From: an uncultured Phocaeicola sp.
Lineage (GTDB): Bacteria; Bacteroidota; Bacteroidia; Bacteroidales; Bacteroidaceae
DNA: 52,602 bases
Direction of reading: 5' to 3'
Assembly (NCBI GenBank): GCA_944320815.1
Contig: CALUIZ010000022.1
Location: 1-52,602, forward strand
Under the pieces are notes generated by a model that made no database searches, was not told the origin of the DNA, and saw only the letters and a program-made list of their open reading frames with translations. Below, piece by piece: positions 15,649-24,770 of the stretch (the first letter of the stretch is position 1; each line of letters opens with the position of its first letter). The translations under genes and the position numbers were made by a program.

Positions 15649-16890
15649 TCAGAACTGGAACAAGGCCGTAAACACGATGCGGTTGTTCTTCACCAGATGC
15701 GTGTCAACCACCTTCCCTTTGGCATCGTTATCGCCATACCATGCACCCGTCCAGGTATATTCCATACCGAACTTCCAGTTCGGACGGTTATAGGTCAGTT
15801 CGGCACCCAACGTATTCAACTGGTCAAGACCGGTACCCGTACCGATGAGGGCGGACACCTCTTCCGTCGCGCCGAGATTCTTCAGATAACCGGCAAAGAC
15901 ACCTCCACGGAAAGTTTTTCCATACATCATGTTCACCCAAGTGTGCGACATGCGCAAAGGAGCATATTCCTGTTCACCCGTCCGAGAGTCTACGGACACC
16001 ACTCCATAGCCGCCCACAGTACTGGTCTGGGTCAGATTGGTACTCAATACACTCTTGGCGGCAATCATCAACTTGTCGCGCGTATATTTCAGATGCGCCT
16101 CTCCCGACACTCCGGTTACGCGCTCACTCACCTTGTACGTACCGCTTCCCGTCTCCGACTGCACCCGGGGAGTGATGGACGAGACATGCACTCCGGCTCC
16201 CATGAGCAGATGAGGACTCTTGTAGTCCATCCCCAGATAGAACTCAGGAACACAACTGTTCTTGATGAAAGTCTGACTTTTTGAAGTGCCGGTCTCTCCG
16301 GGTCTGTTGGAAGAAGGGCCGACCGAAAGATACTGCATCTGCCACACTGCGGCTGCGGTCAGCACAAAATTCTTCGACGTATAACGGTAACGCACCTGAG
16401 GGGCACGGCTGAAAGGCTGGTAAGGTGCTCCCATGTTCAGGTTCAGTATTTCAGGAGCCACATCTCCGTACAGCGGATGCCAATACTGTCCCACACGGAG
16501 TGCCGATGTCCCCCAGTCGAAGTTGAAATAAGCGTGACGGATACGGACCAGCGAATAAGTGGTTCCCGAACCGCGGAAATCCACCTCCAGCTTGGCGGAT
16601 GTCTTCGCCTTCCCCAGCATCGGTCCGGTGACATCCACGCCGAGACGCGAATAAAGCGTGTAGAAGTTTCCATCCGGCTTGGCGTTCAAGTCTTTCCCAT
16701 CGGCATCGGGAGCCACATCCTTCGGGAACATATAGAACAGTCCGTCCACGGTTTCCGAATTGGAACGGCTGTTGTAGAACAAGTCAGTGCGCACCTGACC
16801 ATAAAACTTATAACTGAAATCCTTTTTTTGCGCCTGCGCTCCGGCCGCAACTACGACCAACGCTGCCCATAAGACTAGTTTCCTTTTCAT
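15649..16890 (-). CDS. Outer-membrane beta-barrel porin-like protein
   Basis: A 413-residue exported protein: the signal peptide (MKRKL to AGAQAQ) is followed by alternating beta-strand-like sequence throughout and the last residue is Phe (ALFQF), the usual end of outer-membrane barrels. Strands such as FYGQVRTDLFYNS, AKLEVDFRG and VRIRHAYFNFDW resemble porin-type proteins found in many Bacteroides. The transported solute is unknown. An upstream in-frame ATG (16918-16920) lies inside the -7 promoter element, so the start at 16890 is preferred. It is a single gene, divergent from the GHL10 gene. Confidence 0.8.
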   Translation of the reverse strand: MKRKLVLWAALVVVAAGAQAQKKDFSYKFYGQVRTDLFYNSRSNSETVDGLFYMFPKDVAPDADGKDLNAKPDGNFYTLYSRLGVDVTGPMLGKAKTSAKLEVDFRGSGTTYSLVRIRHAYFNFDWGTSALRVGQYWHPLYGDVAPEILNLNMGAPYQPFSRAPQVRYRYTSKNFVLTAAAVWQMQYLSVGPSSNRPGETGTSKSQTFIKNSCVPEFYLGMDYKSPHLLMGAGVHVSSITPRVQSETGSGTYKVSERVTGVSGEAHLKYTRDKLMIAAKSVLSTNLTQTSTVGGYGVVSVDSRTGEQEYAPLRMSHTWVNMMYGKTFRGGVFAGYLKNLGATEEVSALIGTGTGLDQLNTLGAELTYNRPNWKFGMEYTWTGAWYGDNDAKGKVVDTHLVKNNRIVFTALFQF

Positions 16891-16917
16891 TTTCAACGCT
16901 TTTAAACTAAACGGAGA

Positions 16918-16948
16918 CAAATGTATAAATTATCTTACGAATCACAAA
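16918..16948 (-). promoter_or_regulatory. Promoter for the porin-like gene
   Basis: The reverse strand has TTTG at 16945-16948, a 19-bp spacer and TACATTTG at 16918-16925, a full Bacteroidetes -33/-7 match. It fixes the start codon at 16890. Confidence 0.8.
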
Positions 16949-16983
16949 ATGAATGAAGGACAACAAGAACGGAGAATACTTCG

Positions 16984-16991
16984 TATATTTG
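16984..16991 (+). promoter_or_regulatory. -7 promoter element for the GHL10 gene
   Basis: TATATTTG matches TAnnTTTG; no -33 match is seen. It lies 28 bp before the ATG at 17019 and inside an upstream in-frame extension, which argues against a start at 16953. Confidence 0.55.
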
Positions 16992-17018
16992 CCACGACAA
17001 CAGAAAAACTTCAGAACA

Positions 17019-18779
17019 ATGGAAAGACAAAGCGGAAAAACCGTCCGGAAAACCTTCGGGAAAAGAGACACACGCCGACATGCCGGACTTTGCTCCATAG
17101 CATTCCTCTCCGTCCTCAAAGCGACACTCATTCTGGCGGTAACCGGAACATTTCTTTTTCCGGGGAGTACCCCGGCACAACCCATACATGAAATCCGAGC
17201 CACGTGGCTGACTACGCTGGGAGGACTGGACTGGCCGCAGAAGAAGGCGGTATCGAATGCCGGCATCGCCGCACAGAAAAAGGAACTGACCGACTTGCTG
17301 GACGCGCTGGAAGCCGCAAACTTCAACACGGTACTGCTCCAGACACGGCTCAGAGGCGACGTGATTTATCCGTCGCTGGTGGAACCTTTCGCCGAATGTC
17401 TCACCGGACATACGGAACGAAGCCCGCAATATGACCCGCTGAAATTCGCCGTCGAGGAATGCCACAAACGGGGAATGGAACTTCACGCATGGATTGTGTG
17501 CATTCCTGTCGGGAGCAGAAGACAGGTAAACCTGCACAGGAACAGCGTAGTGAAGAAACGGCCGGAACTCTGCAAACTATTCAACGGGAACTGGTATCTT
17601 GACCCGGGAAATCCCGGAACCGCCGACTACCTTTCACGCATCGTGAAAGAGATTGTCATGAACTATGATGTGGACGGGATTCATCTCGACTACATCCGCT
17701 ATCCGGAAGAAGGCGACCGCTTTCCCGACAAAGACACGTTCCGAAAATACGGACGCGGACAAGATCTCAGGCAATGGCGGCGCGACAACATCACGCGCAT
17801 CGTGAGACGGATTCACGCCGATGTCAAGGCATCCAAGCCATGGGTGAAGGTAAGCAGTTCGCCCATAGGAAAATACAAAGACACCAGCCGTTATTCCTCC
17901 CGTGGATGGAATGCCTACGATGTGGTCTATCAGGACGCACAGAAATGGCTGGCGGAAGGTATCCACGACATGCTTTTCCCGATGATGTATTTTCAGGGGA
18001 ACCAGTTCTATCCGTTCGCGCTCGACTGGCAGGAGAACAAGCACCGCCGGTGGATTGTGCCCGGACTGGGCATCTACTTCCTCCATCCGGACGAACAGGA
18101 CTGGAAACTGGACGAAGTGATACGGCAAATCCACTTCTCGCGTGAAATAGGACTCGACGGACAGGCATATTTCCGCAACAGATTCCTTTTGGGAAATACA
18201 AAGGGGTTGCTGGACGAACTGAAAACACATTTCTACACTCGTCCGGCATTAGTTCCCCCGATGGTATGGGAAGACTCTGTCCCTCCTTCTCCTCCCTCCG
18301 GCACCACACTGAGATTCAACGGGAAAAGCATCAGCATGAAATGGAATCCGTCAACCGACAATACGAAAAGCAATGTCTATTACCGGATTTATGCCTCGAA
18401 CGACTATCCCGTAGATGCCGGAAACCCACAGAACCTGATTTCCACACGCACCGACCGATGCGAATACACCTACATTCCTAAGTTTCCCTGGGAACAGCGC
18501 ATCTACTGGGTCGTAACTTCCGTCGACCGTTTCGGAAACGAAAGCACTCCCGTTCCCTTCAACCGACAGGACGAATATGGCCTGAAAATATTCGAGGACG
18601 AAATGCCCGAAGTGCCCGCAGGATATACATTGATAATAAGCGACGCGACGGGCATGGAAATCCTGCGTACCCGAACCCCGGAGAAAGACATGCTTTCCAG
18701 GCTGGGAAGAGGGTTCTACCGCTTCAGTCTGCTCTCTCCCGGAGGTATCGTCCGGCCGATTGGAGTGACGCTGAGATAA
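17019..18779 (+). CDS. Family 10-like glycosyl hydrolase (GHL10/DUF187, YngK-like)
   Basis: A 586-residue exported protein. A long basic N-region and hydrophobic stretch (about 25-53) form the signal sequence. The GHL10 TIM-barrel domain follows: HEIRATWLTTLGGLDWP, FNTVLLQTRLRGDVIYPS, ELHAWIVCIPVG, DGIHLDYIRYPE and YQDAQKWLAEGIHDMLFPMMY. The Asp and Glu residues in the last motifs match conserved family positions. A fibronectin-III-like domain (about 430-530) and a short C-terminal beta domain follow. The family includes enzymes acting on cell-wall or exopolysaccharide glycans, but the substrate here is unknown. It has no operon partner; the purM-like gene begins 84 bp later behind its own -7 element. 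Confidence 0.88.
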   Translation: MERQSGKTVRKTFGKRDTRRHAGLCSIAFLSVLKATLILAVTGTFLFPGSTPAQPIHEIRATWLTTLGGLDWPQKKAVSNAGIAAQKKELTDLLDALEAANFNTVLLQTRLRGDVIYPSLVEPFAECLTGHTERSPQYDPLKFAVEECHKRGMELHAWIVCIPVGSRRQVNLHRNSVVKKRPELCKLFNGNWYLDPGNPGTADYLSRIVKEIVMNYDVDGIHLDYIRYPEEGDRFPDKDTFRKYGRGQDLRQWRRDNITRIVRRIHADVKASKPWVKVSSSPIGKYKDTSRYSSRGWNAYDVVYQDAQKWLAEGIHDMLFPMMYFQGNQFYPFALDWQENKHRRWIVPGLGIYFLHPDEQDWKLDEVIRQIHFSREIGLDGQAYFRNRFLLGNTKGLLDELKTHFYTRPALVPPMVWEDSVPPSPPSGTTLRFNGKSISMKWNPSTDNTKSNVYYRIYASNDYPVDAGNPQNLISTRTDRCEYTYIPKFPWEQRIYWVVTSVDRFGNESTPVPFNRQDEYGLKIFEDEMPEVPAGYTLIISDATGMEILRTRTPEKDMLSRLGRGFYRFSLLSPGGIVRPIGVTLR

Positions 18780-18817
18780 TAATGTCCGGAAAGCATGGAA
18801 AAGAGCGGAATAATCAC

Positions 18818-18825
18818 TAACTTTG
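18818..18825 (+). promoter_or_regulatory. -7 promoter element for the purM-prfA-pyrF cluster
   Basis: TAACTTTG matches TAnnTTTG, 37 bp before the ATG at 18863. The -33 element is not clear. Confidence 0.55.
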
Positions 18826-18862
18826 CACGTTCAAACGATTTTAAATATAAATACCATATATC

Positions 18863-20032
18863 ATGAGCAACCAACGATACATGCAACGCGGCGTGTCGGC
18901 ATCGAAAGAGGATGTGCACAACGCCATCAAGAACATCGACAAAGGTATTTTCCCGAAAGCGTTCTGCAAAATCATCCCTGACATTCTGGGAGGTGACCCT
19001 GAATACTGTAACATCATGCACGCCGACGGTGCGGGCACAAAGTCGTCACTGGCTTATCTGTACTGGAAAGAGACGGGCGATCTCTCGGTGTGGAAAGGCA
19101 TTGCTCAGGATGCGCTGATCATGAACATCGACGATTTGCTCTGCGTGGGAGCAGTGGACAACATTCTGGTGTCTTCCACCATCGGACGCAACAAGCTGCT
19201 GGTGCCGGGTGAAGTCATCTCTGCCATCATCAACGGAACGGACGAACTGCTTGCCGAACTCCGCGAAATGGGTGTGGGCGTATATGCCACGGGAGGTGAA
19301 ACGGCTGACGTGGGCGACCTGGTGCGTACCATCATCGTCGACTCGACCGTAACCTGCCGCATGAAACGTGCCGATGTGATTGACAACGCGAACATCCGCC
19401 CGGGTGATGTGATTGTGGGTCTGGCATCCTACGGACAGGCTACCTACGAAAAAGAATACAACGGCGGCATGGGAAGCAACGGGCTGACCAGCGCGCGCCA
19501 TGACGTGTTTGCCAAGTATCTGGCTGAGAAATATCCGGAAAGTTATGACCATGCCGTACCTGAAGACTTGGTGTACAGCGGAAAGCTGAAACTGACCGAT
19601 GCGGTGGAAGGTTCTCCCCTCGATGCGGGCAAACTGGTGCTCTCTCCTACTCGCACTTATGCGCCCGTGGTGAAAAGACTGCTCGACGAACTCCGTCCGC
19701 AGATTCACGGAATGGTGCACTGCTCCGGAGGCGCGCAGACAAAAGTGCTTCACTTCGTGGGCGACAACTGCCGTGTCATCAAGGACAATCTCTTCCCCGT
19801 TCCTCCTCTTTTCCGCACCATCAAGGAACAGAGTGGCACCGAATGGGACGAGATGTACAAGGTGTTCAACATGGGCCATCGTCTGGAAGTTTATCTCTCA
19901 CCTGAACATGCTGAGAAGGTCATCGCTATCTCGAAATCGTTCAACATCGACGCACAGGTAATCGGACGCATTGAGGAAAGCGACAGACGTGAACTGATTA
20001 TCCGCAGCGAATTCGGAGAGTTCAAATATTAA
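18863..20032 (+). CDS. purM: Phosphoribosylformylglycinamidine cyclo-ligase (AIR synthase) family protein
   Basis: A 389-residue PurM-superfamily protein. AIR synthase catalyses the ATP-dependent ring closure of formylglycinamidine ribonucleotide in purine synthesis. Family features are GVSASKEDVHNAI near the start, the glycine-rich HADGAGTKSSLAY, NIDDLLCVGAVDNILVSS, GGETADVGDLVRT, and HCSGGAQTKVLHF in the C-terminal domain. It is longer than the roughly 345 residues typical of proteobacterial PurM, and the motifs are shifted (DGAGTK for DGVGTK, GGETADV for GGETAEM). A paralogue with a related reaction is possible. It is followed after 6 bp by small membrane protein genes, then prfA and pyrF. 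Confidence 0.82.
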   Translation: MSNQRYMQRGVSASKEDVHNAIKNIDKGIFPKAFCKIIPDILGGDPEYCNIMHADGAGTKSSLAYLYWKETGDLSVWKGIAQDALIMNIDDLLCVGAVDNILVSSTIGRNKLLVPGEVISAIINGTDELLAELREMGVGVYATGGETADVGDLVRTIIVDSTVTCRMKRADVIDNANIRPGDVIVGLASYGQATYEKEYNGGMGSNGLTSARHDVFAKYLAEKYPESYDHAVPEDLVYSGKLKLTDAVEGSPLDAGKLVLSPTRTYAPVVKRLLDELRPQIHGMVHCSGGAQTKVLHFVGDNCRVIKDNLFPVPPLFRTIKEQSGTEWDEMYKVFNMGHRLEVYLSPEHAEKVIAISKSFNIDAQVIGRIEESDRRELIIRSEFGEFKY

Positions 20033-20038
20033 CCGGAA

Positions 20039-20290
20039 ATGAAGGAAACAGAAAAGACACGACCTGAAAACGATTGGATTCCAATACCACGCAGAGTTGC
20101 CATAATAGCGGCCGTAGCCATCCTATGCGTCATAGCAGACCTGACCGGAGAATTAGTCGAATATTTTCAAGGGGACAGGTTGCCTGTAATACGCATCATT
20201 ATCCGCTGCCTTGTCATAGCAGGATGGGGCATATCCGAATGGTATATTGTAGAAAGATTATGGAGCACACGTAAAATGAAACATGAATAA
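20039..20290 (+). CDS. Small membrane protein, unknown
   Basis: An 83-residue protein with a charged N-terminus and two hydrophobic helices (about 20-37 and 52-70). It begins 6 bp after the purM-like gene, and its last 8 bases overlap the start of the next small gene (ATGAATAA), so the genes are probably translationally coupled. I do not recognise a family. Confidence 0.65.
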   Translation: MKETEKTRPENDWIPIPRRVAIIAAVAILCVIADLTGELVEYFQGDRLPVIRIIIRCLVIAGWGISEWYIVERLWSTRKMKHE

Positions 20291-20555
20291 GATGGAAATG
20301 AAAAAACGCCCGCGGGGAGTGTACGTCGCGTTAGGAATAATCGTACTGGGAGTGGGACTGAGCATCCTGGCCGACCAACTGAAAAGTCCTTTCCTGGAAT
20401 CACTGGCTCTCGTAGCTTCCTGCGGACTGACAGGATATGCCGTCGGTGTCTACATATTCGACATAAAACCTTTCAAGACGGTTGCAGGGATACTTCTTTT
20501 TGCTGCAACCATTCTATTGGTAACAATCGCTTTCTGGCTCGTGGACATCCTTTAA
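20283..20555 (+). CDS. Small membrane protein, unknown
   Basis: A 90-residue protein with a Lys/Arg-rich N-terminus and about three hydrophobic helices (about 12-29, 38-57, 65-89), so it is very likely an inner-membrane protein. The start overlaps the stop of the previous small gene; a second ATG three codons in is also possible. prfA starts 52 bp downstream. The function is unknown. The pairing with the 83-residue membrane protein suggests they work together. Confidence 0.65.
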   Translation: MNKMEMKKRPRGVYVALGIIVLGVGLSILADQLKSPFLESLALVASCGLTGYAVGVYIFDIKPFKTVAGILLFAATILLVTIAFWLVDIL

Positions 20556-20607
20556 ACCAACCGGACAAGACAACTCCGGAACAAACATATGTTAAACCAA
20601 AAAACAA

Positions 20608-21717
20608 ATGACAGACAACCATACACTCTTAGAGAAACTGGACGGACTCGTATCCCGCTTTGAGGAGGTGTCGACCCTGATAACCGACCCTTCTGTCATT
20701 GCCGACCAGAAACGGTACGTAAAGCTTACAAAAGAATATAAGGAATTGGGCGACATCATGAAGGCCCGTAAGGAATACGTGCAATGTCTCAACGGACTGG
20801 AAGAGGCTAAGGCAATGATGAACGAAAGCGACCCGGAGATGAAGGAGATGGCCCGTGAGGAAGCCGTCCGATATGAAGCGCGCATACCGGAACTGGAAGA
20901 GGAAATCAAGCTCCTCCTCATTCCGGCCGACCCGCAGGATGACCGTAATGCCATCCTGGAGATACGCGGAGGTACGGGAGGCGATGAAGCAGCCATCTTT
21001 GCAGGAGACCTGTTCCGCATGTACTCAAAATATTGCGAATCGAAAGGATGGAAGCTGGAGGTGTCTAGCGCAAATGAAGGGGCAGCCGGAGGCTTCAAGG
21101 AAGTCATCTGTTCGGTAACGGGTGAAAAAGTGTACGGAACGCTGAAATACGAATCGGGAGTCCACCGCGTACAGCGTGTACCTGCCACTGAGACACAGGG
21201 ACGTGTGCACACATCCGCCGCATCCGTAGCCGTATTGCCCGAGGCGGAACCTTTCGATGTGGAAATCAATGAAGGGGAAATCAAGTGGGACACATTCCGG
21301 AGCGGCGGTGCCGGTGGACAGAACGTGAACAAGGTGGAGTCGGGAGTGCGTCTGCGCTACAACTGGAAAAATCCCAACACCGGTATCGTGGAAGAGATTC
21401 TGATTGAATGTACCGAAACGCGCGACCAGCCGAAGAACAAGGAACGGGCTCTCGCGCGCCTGCGTACTTTTATATACGACAAAGAACATCAAAAATACAT
21501 AGATGACATCGCCTCAAAGCGCAAGACGATGGTAAGCACCGGCGACCGGTCGGCCAAAATCCGCACCTACAACTATCCGCAGGGACGAATTACCGACCAC
21601 CGCATCAACTATACCATTTATAACCTGGCTGCATTCATGGACGGAGACATACAGGACTGCATTGACCATCTGATTGTGGCGGAAAATGCGGAAAGACTGA
21701 AAGAGAGCGAACTATAA
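20608..21717 (+). CDS. prfA: Peptide chain release factor 1
   Basis: A 369-residue class I release factor that recognises UAA and UAG stop codons and triggers peptide release on the ribosome. The codon-recognition tripeptide is Pro192-Ala-Thr (the PxT class of RF1, not the SPF of RF2), and the peptidyl-tRNA hydrolysis motif GGQ is at 236-238 within GGAGGQNVNKVESGVR. The N-terminal helical domain and C-terminal part are full length. It is followed by an inverted repeat (21722-21820) before the DUF4153 gene. Confidence 0.98.
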   Translation: MTDNHTLLEKLDGLVSRFEEVSTLITDPSVIADQKRYVKLTKEYKELGDIMKARKEYVQCLNGLEEAKAMMNESDPEMKEMAREEAVRYEARIPELEEEIKLLLIPADPQDDRNAILEIRGGTGGDEAAIFAGDLFRMYSKYCESKGWKLEVSSANEGAAGGFKEVICSVTGEKVYGTLKYESGVHRVQRVPATETQGRVHTSAASVAVLPEAEPFDVEINEGEIKWDTFRSGGAGGQNVNKVESGVRLRYNWKNPNTGIVEEILIECTETRDQPKNKERALARLRTFIYDKEHQKYIDDIASKRKTMVSTGDRSAKIRTYNYPQGRITDHRINYTIYNLAAFMDGDIQDCIDHLIVAENAERLKESEL

Positions 21718-21721
21718 ATCA

Positions 21722-21820
21722 AATGAAGAATAAAGAGTTAAGAATGAAGAATTAGGTTACAACATCTACCATATGGCTATTCCTCGTCCATCATTCATTC
21801 TTAATTCTCCATTCATTCAT
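21722..21820. repeat. Long imperfect inverted repeat, AT-rich (MITE-like or terminator)
   Basis: The arms AATGAAGAATAAAGAGTTAA.. (21722-21753) and its imperfect complement (21790-21820) flank a loop of about 36 nt. The core AAGAATGAA..TTCATTCTT block pairs well, with about 16 of 19 positions in the best stretch matching. Short repeats of the type gaagaattaagaatga are familiar in Bacteroides intergenic regions. It fills nearly the whole prfA-DUF4153 gap and could also form a large RNA hairpin. Confidence 0.6.
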
Positions 21821-21833
21821 CCTTGATGAAGAT

Positions 21834-23558
21834 ATGGCAAAAAGCTTTGTAAAAAGAACGGTTCATACAGTAGCGGAAGCATTTCAGAATTGCCTGAGAC
21901 GCTTTCCCGTTACGGTCTGTTTTGTATTTGCCCTGACCGGACACCTGATTTATCTGTGTGCAGTGGACGGAAAAGCATCGGACAACAAACTGCTTTATAC
22001 ATTCAGCTATTATCTTTCCGTGGGCACACTGCTCTCGCTTACACTGCACCTGTGGAGCGAGGAAATGAAAAAGAAAACCAACAAGGTCATTACACACCTC
22101 ATCGGCCACGCCCTTCTGCTGGGCGACACTTACTTCCTTTACATCCAGTCACCTGAACAGTCGTGGACGGAAATCATCATCGCCCACTCCGCCGCCATAC
22201 TGGCATTAGGGCTGTCAGTGTTCTTTCTCTCCTTTTTCCGCGAAAAGGACGATGTGCCCAGCTGGAATTTCGCCCTGTCAAGTCTCGGTGCATTTGTTAC
22301 GGCCAATGTCATGGGAAGCATCATGAGCGGAGGTACCTGCCTGCTGCTGTTCTCCCTGCACCAACTTTTCAATCTGAGAATCGAAGCAAAAGGATATGTC
22401 TATATCCTCATTCTGTGCAATGTACTACTTGCCATGATGCTGTTTCTGGGACTCCTGCCAAAAGGAGAGGCCAAACACGACCGCAGGCCGCTTGCCGGAA
22501 GCTTTCTGAACACGGCGGCACATTATCTTTTCCTGCCGCTCATTGCGGCTTATTTGCTGGTACTGTATGCATATGGAGCCAAGATACTCACAAGCTGGGA
22601 ACTACCTGACGGATGGGTATCGTGGCTGGTCACGGCCCTCATGATGGGATGCATCGCAATTGAATTCAGCATTTACCCTACCCGCATGGCATTGTCCGGC
22701 AAGTGGGACGAACGCATCGCACGCTGGCTTCCCATGCTTGTCCTGCCACTACTCGTACTTATGAGTGTGGGTATCGTCCGCCGGTTCAACGACTATGGCA
22801 TCACTGTCAACCGTCTGTATCTGGCCGCCTTCAACGGCTGGTGCTATCTGGTATGCCTCGGACTGTCCGTCACCAAAGCAAGACGCATCAACTGGATTCC
22901 GATTTCCTTCTCGACCATCTTCCTGCTGACCTCCGTGCTACCGGTCAACTTCGCCAGCATAACCCGCAACACTCTACAGCGCGACATCAGGCAGTCAATG
23001 GCACAAATAGAGACAGGGCGACTTCCTTTTTCAGACCGCCAATACGAGGAGTGGCTGAAGACACTCCCTGAAGAAACAGCAAAAGACATCAATGGTAAAC
23101 TTGACTACATGAAATATACCTTCGGATGGGAAAGTATCCGGGATTTCGTGAAAAAGGACGTTGACCTTTACAACAAAGTAGAGACGGAATCCGAAAAAAC
23201 AGCCATACTCACCTGTTCGTTCAATGACACGACCAGGCCGATGGAAATACCCGAAGGATATACCCGGTTCATCGGAGACGGACGACAGGAGACATTCTTC
23301 TTCTCAGCAGAGGAATGCCGAACAGGCACGCTCGCCGTCCCCCTCAACCGTTGGATTGAAGACGCTACGGATTCCATCTCAATAGACATCAAGACACTGG
23401 AAAAATGGGACAAGGAAAGGGAATCCGAGAATGTTTCCCCTGTCCGAATCAACAGCAAGTCGGGGAAGTATGTGTTCTACATGACCTATTTCTGGTATAA
23501 TCCAAGAACAGACAAGGACTCTTCCCTCCAACTGAACGGCTACTTATTCATAAAATAA
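21834..23558 (+). CDS. DUF4153 domain membrane protein
   Basis: A 574-residue protein. The first 380 or so residues contain about ten or more hydrophobic helices with short loops (for example [16 protein letters not shown] and [19 protein letters not shown] segments), and the last 190 residues are soluble and polar. The pattern fits the DUF4153 family of integral membrane proteins common in Bacteroidetes, whose function is unknown. It lies between prfA and pyrF on the same strand, 19 bp before pyrF, so it is probably co-transcribed with pyrF. Confidence 0.8.
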   Translation: MAKSFVKRTVHTVAEAFQNCLRRFPVTVCFVFALTGHLIYLCAVDGKASDNKLLYTFSYYLSVGTLLSLTLHLWSEEMKKKTNKVITHLIGHALLLGDTYFLYIQSPEQSWTEIIIAHSAAILALGLSVFFLSFFREKDDVPSWNFALSSLGAFVTANVMGSIMSGGTCLLLFSLHQLFNLRIEAKGYVYILILCNVLLAMMLFLGLLPKGEAKHDRRPLAGSFLNTAAHYLFLPLIAAYLLVLYAYGAKILTSWELPDGWVSWLVTALMMGCIAIEFSIYPTRMALSGKWDERIARWLPMLVLPLLVLMSVGIVRRFNDYGITVNRLYLAAFNGWCYLVCLGLSVTKARRINWIPISFSTIFLLTSVLPVNFASITRNTLQRDIRQSMAQIETGRLPFSDRQYEEWLKTLPEETAKDINGKLDYMKYTFGWESIRDFVKKDVDLYNKVETESEKTAILTCSFNDTTRPMEIPEGYTRFIGDGRQETFFFSAEECRTGTLAVPLNRWIEDATDSISIDIKTLEKWDKERESENVSPVRINSKSGKYVFYMTYFWYNPRTDKDSSLQLNGYLFIK

Positions 23559-23577
23559 CCATCAAAAACGAACCAAT

Positions 23578-24402
23578 ATGAACAAACAACAACTCTTTGA
23601 AAACATCAAACGCAAAAAATCATTCCTTTGCGTGGGTCTGGACACCGACATCAAGAAGATTCCCGAACACCTGCTGAAAGAGGAAGATCCTATCTTCGCA
23701 TTCAACAAGGCCATCATAGACGCAACCGCTCCCTACTGCATCGCCTACAAGCCGAACTTGGCTTTTTATGAGAGCATGGGCGTGAAGGGATGGATCGCTT
23801 TTGAAAAAACGGTGCAGTACATCAAATCAAACTATCCCGACCAGTTCATCATCGCCGACGCGAAACGCGGTGACATCGGGAACACTTCAGCCATGTATGC
23901 CCGTACGTTCTTCGGGGAACTGGACATCGACTCCGTGACCGTGGCCCCTTACATGGGAGAGGACAGCGTGACTCCCTTCCTCACTTACGAAGGGAAATGG
24001 GTCATCCTGCTGGCTCTGACATCCAACAAAGGCTCGCACGACTTCCAGCTCACGGAAGACAAGGACGGCGAACGCCTGTTTGAAAAAGTGCTCCGCAAGT
24101 CGCAGGAATGGGCCAACGACGGAAACATGATGTATGTAGTGGGTGCCACCCAGGGACGCATGTTCAAGGACATCCGCAAAATCGTCCCCAACCACTTCCT
24201 GCTGGTTCCGGGAATCGGCGCACAGGGAGGGTCGCTGGAAGAAGTGTGCAAATATGGCATGACAAGCGAATGCGGACTGATCGTGAACTCCAGCCGTGCC
24301 ATCATCTATGCCGACAAGAGCGAGAACTTTGCCAAAGTGGCCGGAGAAGAAGCCCGGAAAGTGCAAGCGCAGATGGAAGAACAGCTTAAAAATATATTCT
24401 GA
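23578..24402 (+). CDS. pyrF: Orotidine 5'-phosphate decarboxylase (type 2)
   Basis: A 274-residue enzyme that converts orotidine monophosphate to UMP, the last step of de novo pyrimidine synthesis. The signature is DAKRGD at 94-99, with the catalytic Lys96 and Asp99, and CVGLDTD near the N-terminus. The length and the sequence around [10 protein letters not shown] fit the longer type 2 subfamily. It ends the cluster that starts with the purM-like gene and is followed by an intrinsic terminator at 24494-24533. Confidence 0.97.
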   Translation: MNKQQLFENIKRKKSFLCVGLDTDIKKIPEHLLKEEDPIFAFNKAIIDATAPYCIAYKPNLAFYESMGVKGWIAFEKTVQYIKSNYPDQFIIADAKRGDIGNTSAMYARTFFGELDIDSVTVAPYMGEDSVTPFLTYEGKWVILLALTSNKGSHDFQLTEDKDGERLFEKVLRKSQEWANDGNMMYVVGATQGRMFKDIRKIVPNHFLLVPGIGAQGGSLEEVCKYGMTSECGLIVNSSRAIIYADKSENFAKVAGEEARKVQAQMEEQLKNIF

Positions 24403-24493
24403 CAACAAAACAATTTACGAATATCCAAACAAGAACACACGACTGAAAAAACTTCCCGCCACATCTGCCAAAACAGCGGGAAATTCTGACCGG

Positions 24494-24533
24494 AACAACG
24501 GGTTGTCTCAACAGAAACAGCCCGTTGTTTTTT
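24494..24533 (+). terminator. Intrinsic terminator after pyrF
   Basis: A 9-bp perfect stem AACAACGGG (24494-24502) with its complement (24521-24529), an 18-nt loop and a T6 run (24528-24533). Confidence 0.85.
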
Positions 24534-24678
24534 ATACAACAATCCGGAACCTTTCTTTTTGACATCCAAACATGGCACGGACAAGCCTTCCACCCTCCTT
24601 TTCATGTCGCGACAGAGAAATAAACAGAATAATCTGTAAATAACTGACTTTTTCCACGGCTATGTAAAAAAAAAATAT

Positions 24679-24686
24679 TTAATTTG
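24679..24686 (+). promoter_or_regulatory. Probable -7 element for the lipid A operon
   Basis: TTAATTTG differs from TAnnTTTG by one base. It lies 85 bp before lpxD in an AT-rich stretch. No clear -33 element. Confidence 0.4.
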
Positions 24687-24770
24687 CATAGTTAAGTAGT
24701 AAGTATGCTTTCCTGAGCATCATTACAGAAAAACAGAACAAAGAAAACCAAGGACAAAAGACAAAAAATT

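Larger units (their letters stand above)
24403..24770. other. Intergenic region pyrF-lpxD
   Basis: This 368-bp stretch contains the pyrF terminator (24494-24533) and a probable lpxD promoter. The -7-like TTAATTTG is at 24679-24686. I see nothing else coding. Confidence 0.6.

Noticed and set aside
15500..15793. Plus-strand open frame of 97 codons running into the porin gene end
   Set aside because: It runs through the terminator hairpin and then opposite the porin gene, with no protein motif.
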